Shown here one piece after another: positions 1 through 11,959 of a DNA stretch of 64,000 bases. Location of the stretch: the NCBI GenBank assembly GCA_009760855.2, contig WPIO01000019.1, forward strand, positions 1,295,001 through 1,359,000. The letters are read 5' to 3'. The position numbers were made by a program, and so were the translations under genes. The stretch is from Cristatella mucedo (lineage: Eukaryota; Bryozoa; Phylactolaemata; Cristatellidae). The notes beneath the pieces are model-generated. The model was not told the origin of the DNA and did not search any database. It worked only from the letters and a program-made list of their open reading frames with translations. Every line of letters starts with the position of its first letter. Position 1 is the stretch's first letter.

Positions 1-1440
1 CATCCGTGCTGCTTTACTTTTAGGTGTGCATATTAATGCATCGAGTCGCTGCTATTCATTGCATAACTTAGGCGATCGGGTAATCTTTAATGCTCGTTTA
101 AGCTAGGCTCGGTTTTAAACGGTCGGCCGCACACTTCGTATCTAAAAAGCAGATCAATTGTATGTCTAACTAAATTCCTACCCAGATTACTTTTTCGCCT
201 CAAATGTCTCCGCAACAGGAGAATTAATGCTGATTTACCTTTACGAGTGCATAGCAATGCGCTGGTTTGCTTCTCTTTGTTGAACAACTTTACTGATCGT
301 GTATTTTTTCATGCTCGTTTAAGCGATTCTCGGTTTAAAAAAGTCGGCAGCAACTTCCTCATATAAAAGGCGGATCGACTATGTGTCCAATGAAATGCCT
401 GTCCAGATAACGCATCGTCTTAAATGGTTTTCCGTTGATGGAGCACTCATGCTGCTTTACTTTTACGCCTACACATCAATGCACCTCTTTTCTGTAATTC
501 ATAGGATAGCTTTAATTATTTTGCAAACTTGATTCCTCTGTCAAGCCTATCTCGGTTATCAATTGTTGGCCGCAAACTTTACATCATAAAGGAAGGCGAA
601 CAACATCAACCGCTTGTCGACTGAAATGCATGACGAGATTATTTTTTGCCTCAAATGTGTTTCTGCACGCTGAACATTCATACTGCTGTACTATTACGTG
701 TGTATATCAACGCACCGGTTAACTGCCTTTTCTTGAATAACTTTAATAATCGAGTAATCTTTCATGCTGGTTCAAGCCATTCTCGGTTCGAAACGGTCGC
801 AGCAAGCTCCACATAAAAGGCGAATCGTCCATGTGCCGAATGAATTACTATGAATGAACTACGAATGAATTGTCTACGTTCCTTTTTTACCTCAAATGCC
901 TTTTCGTACACCGAGCTTTGATGCTGCTTCACTTTCGCGTTACAAAAGAATGCACCCATGTGCGGCTATATATTGCATATCTTTAACGATCGTGTATCTT
1001 ACACATTCTCGGTGTCAAACGGTCGGCAGCACACTGTACATCTAAAACGCGGACCTACCGTGTACCGAATCAAATGTCTGCTAGGTTATATTTTCGCCCC
1101 TTTTTGCCTTCCAGCATTTGGAGGAGCATCAATGCTGCTTTACCTTTAGGTGTGCTCATCAGTGCACCGGTTAGCTGCTATTAATTGCATAACTTCAATG
1201 ATCTTGTAATCTTTCATGGTAGTATAAACCAGGCTCTCTTTTAAACGGACGCCACCGTTACCGTTCAAATTGTGAATCAACCGAGTGTCGAATGAAATGC
1301 CTGCCCAGACAACGTTTTCGCCTCAAATGCATTTCCACACAAGTAGCATTCATGCTGCTCTGCTTCTAAGCGTGAAAGCAAAGCACTAGTTTGCTGCTTT
1401 TTATTGAATAACTAATAAACGTGTGCTACGTGTCGCTTGC
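1..1440. repeat. Diverged tandem satellite, about 222-bp period, 6.5 units
   Basis: A landmark resembling GCTGCTTTAC recurs at 8, 229, 451, 682, 923, 1134 and 1354 (spacings 221, 222, 231, 241, 211, 220). Each unit also carries a TCGCCTCAAATG-like block, a CTCGGTTT block and a GGTCGGC block in the same order. Units differ by many substitutions and small indels, so the array is old. It enters from the left edge, so its full size is unknown. No coding potential is seen. The period and the ordered landmarks are direct observation; calling it satellite is inference. Confidence 0.8.
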
Positions 1441-2160
1441 CACGAATTACTTTAGAAAACGAGTTTCAAAGTGCGACCTCACTGCATTCGCTATTGACAC
1501 TGAAAAATGTTTGCACGTTTCCAATCAGTGACTTAAATACCCTAGCTGCTCAGACAGAGGAAGAGAGAGACTACGAGTGTTTCTTTTGCAGTTTCTCATA
1601 GATCACGGGATTCTTGGCTTTAAAGTTAAATATTAGTGCACAAGCTTCCAGAGCTCTATAGCAGCAGTTCACACTCATTTATGCGCATTATTTCTCCAAG
1701 TGACCTTAGCAGCCATCTCTACGTCATCTATTCACATTGAGCAAGGACTTGCAATAAATTTGAAAACTCCAAACGAAACAACCTAGAGGAATCAACGAAT
1801 CTTCTTTCGATCTGAAGTAGCCGGTATGAAACCACTCTACTATAATCTCTGTGTCCTCAAAGTGATTACTAAGAATTGGCACGTTATTCCAATTAACTCT
1901 ACGATTCAAATTTTTAATTATGCATCAAGATGCTCAAGGAGGACGGGATAGGAAAAAGCACCGTTCGAGACGGCGTATAATCTATTACCAGTAGTCGTAA
2001 AGCTAGCATAATATGTAAGCATTGTCCTAATCATCGTTAAGTTACGAGCTGTGAATGGGGCCTTTTTCCTTTAAGGAAAGATTGCTCCATTAATCGTCGG
2101 ATTCGCTAAGCCAGCCTCAATTTTCTGCCTGATCGTCCTTATCCTCATTCCTCGTCGAAA
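1441..2160. other. Unassigned intergenic DNA
   Basis: AT-rich sequence without a supported ORF, repeat or RNA gene. Confidence 0.5.
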
Positions 2161-2219
2161 CTACCACCATTGCAAAATTACTCTCGACATTTCCGTTTCT
2201 CGACTTTACACAATCAATT

Positions 2220-2880
2220 GACATCGGCCGAAGCTCCGCACGCACGTCGCTTGCCATCGCGATTTCGACGTCAGCAGACTGCTGGCTGCGAGCCACCGAG
2301 GTCCAGAGCTCCAGGTCGCTCCAGGTCGCTCACGTATTTGCCGGCTGCATCTAAAAAGCGCGGACGTCCTCCCGGTGTCGTCACGCTGAGCTTTACTTCC
2401 AGCTGCCCGCCTGCGGCGCTCCCTTTCGCTTCAGGAGGGGCTTCAGTATGGCCCCAGTCCACATTTGGCTCTCAGCGCCGCCGCCGCCGCCGCCGCCGCC
2501 CGCAGCCGCGCCTGTAGTGGCGGGGGTGCTTTCTGTGGCCGAGGTGGCAGCTGTTTTCAGTGGGTAGACCCAGAAGCCGGGCACGCTATGGTCATACATA
2601 GGATCCGAGGAAGCCTTCGATGTGAATCAGGTGGCCGGATCTTTGGAGAAGCCGCCTGGGATTCGTGGAAAGCCTGATCGAAGGCTGATCGCAGAGCTCT
2701 GCTCCCGCTTCGCTCCCGACGAGCCGCCCCTGCCTCCGCCAATTCACGTTGAGCCTCGCTGCAAAGAACACTGGCGAGCCAGCTTTGCATTGCATCTCGC
2801 GAAAGTCGGCAGCAGCTAGCAGCGAACAAAGATCCGAACCCGCTCTGAATCGCCACTTGCCACGAGGAGCAGAGCCCGAG
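2220..2880. other. GC-rich island with CCG triplet run
   Basis: A sharply GC- and CpG-rich block with a (CCG)n run at about 2478-2502. It is open in several frames on both strands, as expected of GC-rich DNA. The minus-strand frame from 2462 reads plausibly as protein but matches no family I recognise. It could be a promoter island with a first exon of a gene outside the window, or non-coding. It is cut on the right by a LINE B fragment. Confidence 0.3.
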
Positions 2881-3400
2881 TAATGTAATGAATGCTATAT
2901 AATGTAATGTATCTCTGTCTGAAAATACACAAAGCCACAAAGACAATTCGGGTGTTACACAGAAGAGTTTCGTATAGCCTATTCACAGCCTAAGCGGCTT
3001 TCGGTATGCATTGGTAGCCAACACACTTCGTCTCACACAACATAAAGAAAGTGGGAAGCATAGCGAAGTCAGGAGAGCAGTTGAGGTAGTGAGTAACATG
3101 GAAGTGGCAGCTCGGAACGGCTGGAAAAGATGTGCCATAGTCAGCAGTAGGTGAGTAGTTGTAGCTGCGAAGGAATTGTGGAATCGTGGAAGTGAGTTCC
3201 ACAGTCTAGGACCTGCACACCAAAAGCTTCTTCTGCCAAAGGTCGTTAAGCGGAGGAATAGAACAGCTAATGTATGTTCCATAAGAACCTGGGAGCACGA
3301 GGGGGCTGAAACTGGTGCAGCAGTTCAGCTAGGGGTGGAGGAGCCAAGCCGTAGTGGGCCTTGTGGGTTAGTGTAAGAACTTTGCTCCGTATCCATTGAT
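2881..3400 (-). mobile_element. LINE family B, 3' fragment
   Basis: Read on the minus strand, the peptide contains the phrase GPRLWNSLPRF followed by a short Ser/Thr/Leu-rich tail. This is the usual C-terminal signature of non-LTR retrotransposon reverse-transcriptase polyproteins. The 3' end carries a conserved stretch (CACAAAGCCACAAAGAC on the + strand) and an ATTACATTA-type tail. The same module recurs at 6390-6868, 39195-39540, 57383-57660 and 63820-64000. It is 5' truncated and not functional. Confidence 0.75.
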
Positions 3401-3899
3401 AAATCTGCAGCCATTATAGCTCTTTTAACAAAGAAGACACATGCTAAAATCTCTGGAATTTGTAAACTAGCCTTGAAGTCATATTGATCGCCAGCTGCAG
3501 CAACCTAGTGGCTTTTTCAGTCGCCCAACCAAAAGGGAATTACAATAATCTAGCCGAGAAATAGTTAAATTGTTTGCAAGTCACTGCAAAAGACAGTTCC
3601 TAATATTAGATAGGAATCGGACGTGGTGGCTAGCTGTGGAGGCAGTCTTCTTAAGAAAGCTTCCAAAATGTAGGCAGCTGTCACAGAAACCTAAAGTCCG
3701 AGCACGTGATGATGGCCGTACAACAGCATCACTTATGAACAAAGCAGCAATCGATGTCAGGGGAGAGGCCGATGGCGGGCGGTAAATCGTCGTTCTATCA
3801 GGCCCCTATTCCCCTATTCCATGGCCTAAGATTAAGGTGCACGCTCTTCACTAGTGAAATCTCGAGTTCGAGCCCTGCAGTGGACGATACCATAGAATA

Positions 3900-4045
3900 T
3901 ACAAAAAATACTAGCTGATTTAATAGCCTCTCTTTGCATAGCGACAGAAGAGCCTTTACGGCTATCACCATCGCTTGCAGTGGCGATAAAGGATCGCCCA
4001 CCGCAGGATTCGAACCCACGACTTCGATGCTGAGGTCGTGAAAAT
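3900..4045 (-). mobile_element. tRNA-derived SINE (copy 1)
   Basis: On the minus strand it has a B-box-like GGGTTCGAATCC, a conserved body (GGCGATCC...TTATCGCCACTGCAAGCG) and a tail near ACTAGTATTTTT. It matches the fuller copy at 12060-12262. The 5' tRNA-like head is mostly lost. Confidence 0.7.
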
Positions 4046-4047
4046 AT

Positions 4048-4200
4048 GGGGTACCTCAGGGCTCCATGCTTGGTCCAGTTCTTTTCACGGTTTATACTCT
4101 CCCTCTAGCCGATGTGATTGCCAAGCACAATCTAGGCTTTCACTTTTATGCGGATGACACTCAGTTGTATCTTTGCTTTGACCCCTCCTAATCCTCCAAT
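4048..4200 (+). mobile_element. LINE family A reverse-transcriptase fragment
   Basis: One open frame contains [13 protein letters not shown] and, 30 residues on, [11 protein letters not shown]. These are the conserved RT motifs of a non-LTR retrotransposon, including the catalytic Tyr-Ala-Asp-Asp. It is a short fragment between two SINE copies and cannot be active alone. The related, longer copy is at 14285-15870. Confidence 0.85.
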
Positions 4201-4214
4201 AAGTCAAATTCTCG

Positions 4215-4375
4215 AACCACTTTGAACAGCTTCGTTTGTATAGAGGCAGAATAGCCTTAACAGCTATCACCAACGCTTCCAGTTGGCAATAAAGGATCAG
4301 CCACTATAGGATTTGAACCCATGACCTCATTAGTGAAAAGCGAGCACCTCACATTCTTGGCTATTGCGGCCCATT
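4215..4375 (-). mobile_element. tRNA-derived SINE (copy 2)
   Basis: Diverged copy of the SINE at 12060-12262. On the minus strand the B-box-like GGGTTCAAATCC and the TATCACC/GGTGATAGC body are recognisable, and the head runs toward 4375. It sits directly downstream of the LINE A RT fragment. Confidence 0.6.
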
Positions 4376-4729
4376 AGTAGTACTGGGTTTTCCCTTAGCT
4401 GGTAAGTGGATTTTCTCTTTATTCAATCTGGGAAAGTTTTCTGCCGTCCAAATCTCGAATGTCAGCAGCATATTATGCAAGGAAGCTGAGAGAATTAGAC
4501 GAGATAGCAGGCGTCAAAGCGCAGGGAACTGGTGTGAGTAATCTGCATTGAATTCAAGGTCTATAGTTGATACATTCGTGCTCACTTCGGTAAGAGTATT
4601 GCGACAAAAGTATCGATCCTTGAGCCCGTGACCTTCGGTGACTCCTCGGATGATATTTACCCGTTGACAGGAGTCTCCTTAAAGAGCGTGCTCCCGTACG
4701 TTCCGTCCGTGTCACGGAGAGCCTTCTAA

Positions 4730-6100
4730 ATTTACACAAAAAGCTTCAAAGGATGCACTTTGTTGAGTGCAGGCATAAACGCCGCTTTAAGAAGTCTGGG
4801 CCAGATGACAGTCTAGCCAATTTCAATTAATTCTTCCTAGTCTATACCGGAAGCTTAGAAAAACCCGGGGCTTCTTTATTCACTCGAAACTGAAGTCCTG
4901 CCGGTCAGACCCTAAACAGATTTATGAGATGGTAAACAATTTGCTTGCAAATTCCGGGAGGTCTCACTCTACAGACTACCGGCTTGCCCGTCAAGTTTTC
5001 AACCTGCTTCGCTAAAAGATTTGCTGAAAACCGTGACTCCATAAATCCCGTCCGACTAAAGTGATTTTTGAATCGCAACCTGAGACCTTCCTTCAGAGAT
5101 TTTCCAAGGTTTATGAGTGCACTGTAACTAACTCGATAAAGTCTAGTTAAAAGAGCTCTCTCCTGAAGACCCTATACCATCCCCTCTGTGGTCGTCACTG
5201 GCAGAGAAACGTAGCCCACCCATAACTGAAATTTTGTACTGATTCTCTTGAAAATGGGGATGGAACCCAAGTTCTTCGAATCGACCATTGTTAGACTGAT
5301 ACTTAAAAAGTCTGGATTATATTGAAAGGTCCTAGAAAACCATTGCTTATTTTCCCTGATTCATTTTTCGTCAGAGATTCTTGAAAAATGGTCGGTGCAA
5401 ACCCTGTAGCACAAATTTAAACAACTGAGTTCAAAGAACAATTTTATTCGGGATTCGAAGTACAACTACTCCACCAAAACTACTCTCCTCCGTGTAATCA
5501 ATTAAACCATACCAATAGGTAATGTTGGGAACGTCACTTCCCTAGCGCTGCCAGATCTATTAGCTGCCGTCAACACTATTGATCGCGATATCCTATTTGA
5601 ACCATTGAGAACAACGATCGGTCCGGCGGACGAGATACTGGCGTGGTTCGAACTGTACTTGTCCGGTCCTGTGCATCCGTGTCGCGCGGAGGGTCATATC
5701 TCATCTACCAGACCTGTGGATTCCCACAATGGTCAGTCCTCGGTGCTTTGCTGTTCTCAATTTATACCCAGACTCTGCGAAAAGTTATTTGGATCTGTGA
5801 AATCTGCTATCATTTGTAGTCTGACAATACTCAGCTGTAGCCGTCGTTTAACCCGTCGGAATCTGCTGCAACGACTGATAGACTTATTTCTTGCCTTGCA
5901 TACATTTGATCCTGGATGTCAGCAAATTTCCGAAAACTAAACTACGATCAAATGGAGCTGGTGCTCATAGGACACCCCAAGCGTGTGGTTTGACTAGACG
6001 TCTTTGCTCCTCTAACAGGTGTTGCTGTTTCGCGACTGTCACCGTGTTCGCGTAATTCAGGTGTCGTTCTCGGTAGCTGCCTACATCTTGAAAGCTTAGC
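4730..6100 (+). mobile_element. Old LINE relic with degraded reverse transcriptase
   Basis: At about 5430-5560 an interrupted frame reads NNFIRDSKYNYSTKTTLLRV, the degenerate form of the usual QSAYR..HSTETALL block upstream of the RT palm. It is followed near 5560-5690 by NTIDRDILFEPL and LAWFELYLSG. These correspond to the family's FDTIDHDIL and WFRSYLSGR motifs. Frames shift and stops interrupt the whole stretch, so this is a dead, old insertion. The remainder from 4730 is assigned by continuity only. Confidence 0.6.
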
Positions 6101-6389
6101 TAAGAAGATTGCCTGAACATCTAGCCATCGCGTTCTATCACTATTTAGGATTAGGGACTTGCTACCACTGTGGCTTACAAAAAGTACTCCCTTTTCTTTC
6201 TTTCTCGGCTCGGATTACGTCAGTTCCATTTCTGCTGAGCTACTAAAAATTGCTATAAAGTCAGTGTGGCTGGTGATTGATATGGCTGCAAGGCTAGTAA
6301 ACAAATCCCAGAGGTTTGCTCATGTGTCTCCTTTGCTGAAAGAGCTCGCAATGGATGCCGTCTCATCAACGGATGCAGAGTAAAAATCT

Positions 6390-6868
6390 TACGCTGACCC
6401 ACAAGGCCAGCCACGGCTTGGCTCTCTCATACTTAGCTGAACTGCTGCACCAGTTTCAGCCTCCTCATGCCCTCAAGTCTTCTATTACCTATTAGGACCA
6501 TACATTAGCCGTTCCGCTCCTCTGCTTAAAGACCGTTGTCTGCAGAAGATTTCGTTCTGCATGTCGTCGACTGTGGAACTCCTTTCCACAATTCTTACGC
6601 AACGACATCTACTCACTCACTGCTGACTATGGTAGATACTCTACAGCCGCCCTCTGCTTCTGCCGCGACTTTCAAGCTACTGGCTACTTCAACTGCTCTC
6701 ACGACTCAGCTTTTTGCCTTTTACTTTCTTTTTAATGCTGCATTGTATGAAGTCTGTTGCGTACCGTGTGCTCCTTAAGCTTTGAGTTTGCAATAGAAAA
6801 CTGTCCCGCGTAACACTCACATAGCCTTCGTTACCGTGTGGAGTTACAAACGGAAATAATAATAATAA
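6390..6868 (+). mobile_element. LINE family B, 3' fragment
   Basis: Plus-strand counterpart of the fragment at 2881-3400. It has the same ordered blocks (CACAAGGCC, CTGAACTGCTGCACCAGTTT, CTGTGGAACTC, CACAGCCTTCG-like) and ends in the conserved GTGGAGTTACA segment followed by an AATAAT tail. It is degenerate and 5' truncated. Confidence 0.7.
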
Positions 6869-7170
6869 TAATTAGTATAATATATTTGTATAGCGCCCTG
6901 AGAGAACTGAATCTCTTTCTAGGCAAATTCCAGATGCTCTGAGAAATTAATGGATAATAATAATAATATATTGTATATAGCCCACTCAGATAACTCAATC
7001 TCTTTCTATGCACTTTCCATTTGCTGCAAAGGAGGCACCATCGAATGGTTAGTGATAAAATGCTCAATCAACAACACGAATAACATGGTTAGGGTGACAT
7101 GTACAGGGTCAGTAAGCAAGCATAAACAAATCATGACCAGATGATTATTGGTAACTTCCGCAATGTCATA
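6855..7170 (-). mobile_element. LINE family A 3' ends, two nested tails
   Basis: Two successive AATAAT-rich tails (about 6857 and 6957) are each followed by the family A 3'-end block. On the + strand the block reads AGCCC.CTCAGA.AACTCAATCTCTTTCTA and then TTTGCTGCAAAGGA. The first tail is followed by only about 45 bp of body, which suggests one truncated copy inserted in the tail of another. No protein-coding part remains. Confidence 0.75.
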
Positions 7171-7970
7171 AAGCATAACATTGTTAGATGTGATATGCAT
7201 AGCGTCAACATGTAGATACGATTAATAGCAGATGGCATAGTGTCAGCAAGCATAAGCACACAAAGTGTCACACCGAGGCTTGCAATGGAGACATCAAAGG
7301 TTCTTCTGACAGCTCTGCGCTAGCGGTGCTGCTGTGTGGGATAAATTTTCCTTAGGCGAAAGTTACAGTGGAGTCTTTCGGGTAACACGCCGCACTGCCC
7401 AGGGTGAGGACTTCTAATGCTCGCAACTTTTCAAATATTGCCTGCACGTCGATTATTAGATTACAACAGATGAGACTGCTGTGACTGCTACTTCTACAGT
7501 ACGCCATAGCACTGTAATTTGCTGTTTAGCTAGACCCAACACGCGCGTATAAAGGACTCTATAAGGTCGTGTCAAGCAGCGCTCTACTTCTCGGTCGATA
7601 TGCAGAGTGGGGAGCTAAAGAGACATTTCTGAATTTCTACGATTAATTAATTTAAACTTCAAGAGTTCCAGTTTCAAGCCAGCCTCATAAGGGAGGGCTG
7701 TAGTTTTTCCACATTTTCATGCATTTACGGATTGTCAGAATATTTACCCGCTAAAGCCACCCCTATGACCTCGTAACCATGCAAGACCTATAATTCATAA
7801 CCTCTGCAAGTTGCATGGGGATTTTAAAACTCGGCCATTTCATATGCTCCAGCCTGGTATAGCGGGACAAAAAATTGGCAATATTGCAACGGAGCAGCTC
7901 TCAGGCTAGCCGCGATATTCGCCCTTGCCTTAGTGGGTTTGACTAGGGCACCTAGAGCAACCGTAGCAGG
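7171..7970. other. Unassigned intergenic DNA
   Basis: No gene, RNA or clear repeat was recognised in this stretch. Confidence 0.5.
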
Positions 7971-7975
7971 CGGAC

Positions 7976-8085
7976 TAGCCTAGTATTGGCCAAGGATTGG
8001 TCAAGGACTAGCCAAGGACTGGCCAAGGACTAGCCAAGGACTGGCCGAGGAATGACCAAGGGCTAGCCAGGGACTAGCCAATGGC
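7976..8085. repeat. Short minisatellite, about 14-bp unit
   Basis: Seven or more imperfect copies of a unit close to CCAAGGACTAGC/CCAAGGACTGGC lie head to tail. The alternation of TAGCC and TGGCC suggests a higher-order two-unit repeat. Confidence 0.75.
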
Positions 8086-8158
8086 TAGCCAGGAAGAATT
8101 AGGCCGAGGACGGACACCGAGAGCTAGGGTCCGACAAAAACAATAACAGCTACGCCCA

Positions 8159-8436
8159 AGGTCGAGAGGTCGAGAGGTCGAGAGGTCGAGAGGTCGAGAG
8201 GTCGAGAGGTCGAGAGGTCGAGAGGTCGAGAGGTCGAGAGGTCGAGAGGTCGAGAGGTCGAGAGGTCGAGAGGTCGAGAGGTCGAGAGGTCGAGAGGTCG
8301 AGAGGTCGAGAGGTCGAGAGGTCGAGAGGTCGAGAGGTCGAGAGGTCGAGAGGTCGAGAGGTCGAGAGGTCGAGAGGTCGAGAGAGAGAGAGGTCGAGAG
8401 AGAGAGAGGTCGAGAGAGAGAGAGGTCGAGAGAGGT

Positions 8437-8488
<52 letters not shown>
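8159..8488. repeat. (GGTCGAGA)n passing into (GA)n
   Basis: About 30 near-perfect copies of an 8-bp unit GGTCGAGA run to about 8386. They are followed by mixed units and a pure GA tract to 8488. The 8-mer looks derived from GA dinucleotides. The tract is open on the minus strand only because the repeat contains no stop codon. Confidence 0.9.
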
Positions 8489-8491
<3 letters not shown>

Positions 8492-9060
8492 AAATGACAG
8501 GACTGACAGAGCTCAGGGCTGAAGCTTCGGTAGTTGATTCGAGACTACGCTTCGAGAGCACGAGAGACGAACCTACGGCGACGGACAGCTAAGTGCAACT
8601 TAGACTGCGCAGTTGTGTTCTGCCGGCTACTCAGTTAGCCGCTCCTATCTTGGGGTGCTGTAGCGACGCGCGCATAGGGTAGTTAGTTATACTCGGACTT
8701 CGGGAGTTCGCGCAGTTAGCTCCGTCGGTCCGGTACACGCCGCGTGAACGCGTAGGGTAGTTATTATAGTCGGGCTTCGGGAGTTCGTGCAGTTAACTCC
8801 GTCGGACCGATACGCGCCGCGTAAACGCACAGGGTAGTTGGTTATACTCGGACTTCGGGAGTTCGCGCAGTTAACCCGGTTGGTCCGGTACGCGCCGCGT
8901 AAAGCGCTTGCACCGGCGCGTAACCGCAACGAACAGGCCCACAATAAACTGCTGCTTTCGGCACCCATTTGTGGCCGCCTGTGTTTTAACCGCATCGCAG
9001 CACCGCATCACACAGTCCACCGGTAGAGAGCCGGGGGACGAGCTTGTCTGCGCGGTTACA
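8487..9060 (+). mobile_element. Possible solo LTR (R-U5 portion)
   Basis: A TATAAA lies at 8489, an AATAAA at about 8943, and the block ends in CGCGGTTACA. This order (TATA, poly(A) signal, terminal CA after GGTTA) resembles LTRs of Ty3/gypsy-type elements. No gag-pol, primer-binding site or second LTR was recognised, and the left boundary may lie in the minisatellite upstream. A similar TATATAA...GGTTACAG arrangement occurs at about 13420-13495. This is a weak assignment. Confidence 0.3.
8677..8902. repeat. Three tandem copies of a 78-bp unit
   Basis: GGGTAGTT begins units at 8677, 8755 and 8832. Each unit contains CGGGAGTTCG, then CAGTTA.C, then CGCCGCGT at the same offsets. Units differ at only a few positions. 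The array lies between the TATA box and the AATAAA of the possible LTR. Confidence 0.85.
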
Positions 9061-10925
9061 ATATCTGCTGGAAGAGCGACTAAACCATCTCTAAGTGCTC
9101 GATGTCAAAGATGAATGCTGACGCTGTTTGATTTTATTCAAAAATTCTCAGGAACAATATTAGCATTACCAGTACTTGTACATCTAGCGTAGCTACAAGA
9201 TAAATTCAAAGTTTATGAAACCTTTAGCAACCAAGCGCCTCTTCCTTTTAAGCAAACTTAGCATAGTTGGAAGGAAAGAATGATGGAGCATTACATTACA
9301 CTGCTATTGCGTACCTTCGAACAAAGCCCGGAAAGCTGACCCACTGGCGAGCATTGCAATTCTGTAGAACTCACGTCCGTCCACGGTGGAAGCCCGTAGA
9401 GCTGGTTCAGAAGAGCTAGTCCAGGAGAACTGGTCGCGGAGAGTTGGCACGTGAGCGCTGGTCGAGCAGTTCCGGAAACCTGCACGCCAGCGCCAGCTGC
9501 CGGCGGCTCTTTTATCAATACCAGCAATCGTCGCTGGCTCAATGAAAGTGCTTCTAATGATCGCTTGAATTGTATAAATTGGAGATATAATTTCGAACTT
9601 CATAATCCTAGTCTCGATATAAGCGGTCCTTTACAAAACATTGAAAATAATGATCTTCGAACCACCAAGCGGCGGATATTTCGAGCGCAATTCGGCCATC
9701 GGCTGTGTATAATTCTACTTTAAATAACTAAGCAGAGGAAGCCACGTTTGAGGAAGAATGTGAGCATCTAGAATAGCTTGACGACAACAACTAATGGCTA
9801 TTACACAACTTATCATCCATTACCCAGTTTGTGAAGTTTATGTCCCTTACTCCAGGGCTGAGACGTAGAGAAACGAGAGTGCATTTAGAGGTTTCCAAAG
9901 TGCCGATTGACTCGGCCTGTCAATCGATTACCAACAGAAGCTGTTGATATAAATTTCTGCAATCTCAAACTAGATCTGGGAAAAAGTCACTTGTATTGTG
10001 GCAGTCCATTCACAGTGTCGACAAGGTTCTGGCAAAAGGCGTCTAAGCCCTGCGTGAACTTGCAAACGGTCGAGGAGTCATGCTACCACTAAAATATGTT
10101 AATTTTGTAACTGTGTTCAGGTAGGATGCAGTACGTGGGGCCTAAATAACGCGTAATATGTACGAAATCCAGGAAAGTAGACAATTGCCGCCGTAGCAGC
10201 CATAGCTGTACCCAGCACCTTGAGAAGACCACTCCCTACTCGGACTTGGAAATGAGCACAGTTTCAACTAAAGTGAAAATTTCGTAATTGCTGAAGCAGG
10301 GGCGGAAGTGAAAGAAACCATGCCGTACTGGGGTATAGCGACAAAAACAGAGCCAGAGAGAGAGAGAGAGGGAGAAGAGGAGAGAAGAGGAGAGAGAGGG
10401 AGAGGGCAGAGAGAGCATTGAAAATGACTATGCAATTATTGAGAGAAACGGCCTGTAGTGGTGTTTAATTAAGATAATTCTATGGTTGAGCCAACTAGTT
10501 TGGATACGGCTCACCAGAGACCTAATTGAAAGTTAATCCACCGTGTCGTCCATCGGCACCTTCAATAGCGCCCGCCATTGTGCAAACCAGACTGGCAGCG
10601 AGGCCAGTTGAAGTTGCTTCCTTCTTGAATAGACGATACATGCTTGCTCATCGGGACTGGACGATACATGCTTGCCAGCCATGAGCCAGCTTAGACAGTC
10701 AAGCAATTGAAAGGGATCTGGCACGCTTAGCAAGATCGCAATAAAGATGGCGAGGTTTTCAAAAAAGCATGATGGAATCGGAGGATGGGATTTCAAAAGA
10801 CTGATGGCTAGTTGACACTGGTTTGCTTGATCAGGGACCAGGTACACTTAATTAGCTTGCAAAAAGTATCGACAGCTGCTCTTGGAGCACCTGGTGGACA
10901 TCTTGCAGCGGCAGGTGGATATTGG
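9061..10925. other. Unassigned intergenic DNA
   Basis: No gene was recognised. The only local feature is a GA-rich patch at about 10351-10412. Short ORFs on both strands look random. Confidence 0.5.
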
Positions 10926-10927
10926 AG

Positions 10928-11040
10928 TAATCATATTAATAATGATAATACATTTTATAGCACCCTCAAATTAATTAATCTCTCTCTCTATTCACTTTAC
11001 ATATGCGGTACAGGAAGCATGATCAAATGTTTATCAGTAC
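10928..11040 (-). mobile_element. LINE family A 3' tail fragment
   Basis: An AATAATGATAATA tail is followed by the degraded family A 3'-end block in minus orientation (ATAGCACCCTCA..., ATTCACTTTACAT). There is no coding part. Confidence 0.55.
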
Positions 11041-11109
11041 AGTAGTCTTCCGTTTAAGTATGCAACTTGAACCTGCGAATTTTGTGCGTACTTATCCGGT
11101 AGGTGCGTC

Positions 11110-11500
11110 TTTTTAGTATGCCGTGCACTTTCTGGAGCGTTTGCCTGCACCGGGCAGCAATGTGTGTATTGTGACGTGCACGCGCCATCTGACGGATTCA
11201 CTCAAAATTGGCTCTGCCAGCATATCTTCTGTTAAATCAGCTCGAAATCTAGGTGTCTTGTTCCAAAGTGACCTCTCGTTAGACGACCACATCAGCTCCA
11301 CAGTCAAATCTGCCTACTTTCAGCTACATACCGTTGCTAAAATTCGGGCTTATTCAGATAAGGATACCACGTCTAAGTTGGTCCATGCATTCGTGACATC
11401 CCGTCTCGACTTCTGCAACCCACTGCTTACTGGCCAGCCGGCATGTGCGATCAGGCGATCGCAGCTGGTGCAAAACTCCAAAAAAACGAGCCTCCCATAG
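11110..11500 (+). mobile_element. LINE family A, post-RT fragment
   Basis: An open frame includes [20 protein letters not shown], then FQSDLSLDDHISSTVKSAY and [16 protein letters not shown]. This is the conserved region after the RT palm of CR1/L2-like polyproteins. It matches the copies at 14880-15050 and 63260-63500. Both ends are truncated. Confidence 0.8.
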
Positions 11501-11959
11501 GGACACTTATATTCTTCTCGTTCCCCCCCTTGATCCCAATTCGTGACTGTGAAAACTTTTAGTTACATATTGGCGGACGGCCACCACAGGTTTATTATGG
11601 AAATTAATTTGCACCCTTGAAAAATCAAGGAAAACTCCAACTTCACTTTGGGAGGCCAGCTTGAGTGTCCGCTGACCTAGGAAGTGAACACGCTCCTCTG
11701 ACTTCCAATCTTGGTGTTCTTAGTTAACGAAGAAAATCTGTAATGCGAGGGAAAACAAAAACACCCATTCCAAAATTATATTTACTAAATTGCTATAAAA
11801 CGAATATTAATTTACTTTATGAAATTAATTTTTCAGCGCGGGGTGGCGAATCTGCATGTAGTTACATGCACGGAACCTACAGGCTGTATGTGCAAAATTA
11901 TTTATTATACCACGCAAAAGTTTATTATACGATTGTGACGTAAGTGACGGTGCAGGTCT

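Noticed and set aside
8124-8561. 145-codon Ser/Leu/Arg ORF on the minus strand
   Set aside because: It is the translation of the GGTCGAGA and GA repeats.
8677-8902. CRISPR-like regular repeat
   Set aside because: Units are contiguous without spacers, and the genome is that of an animal.
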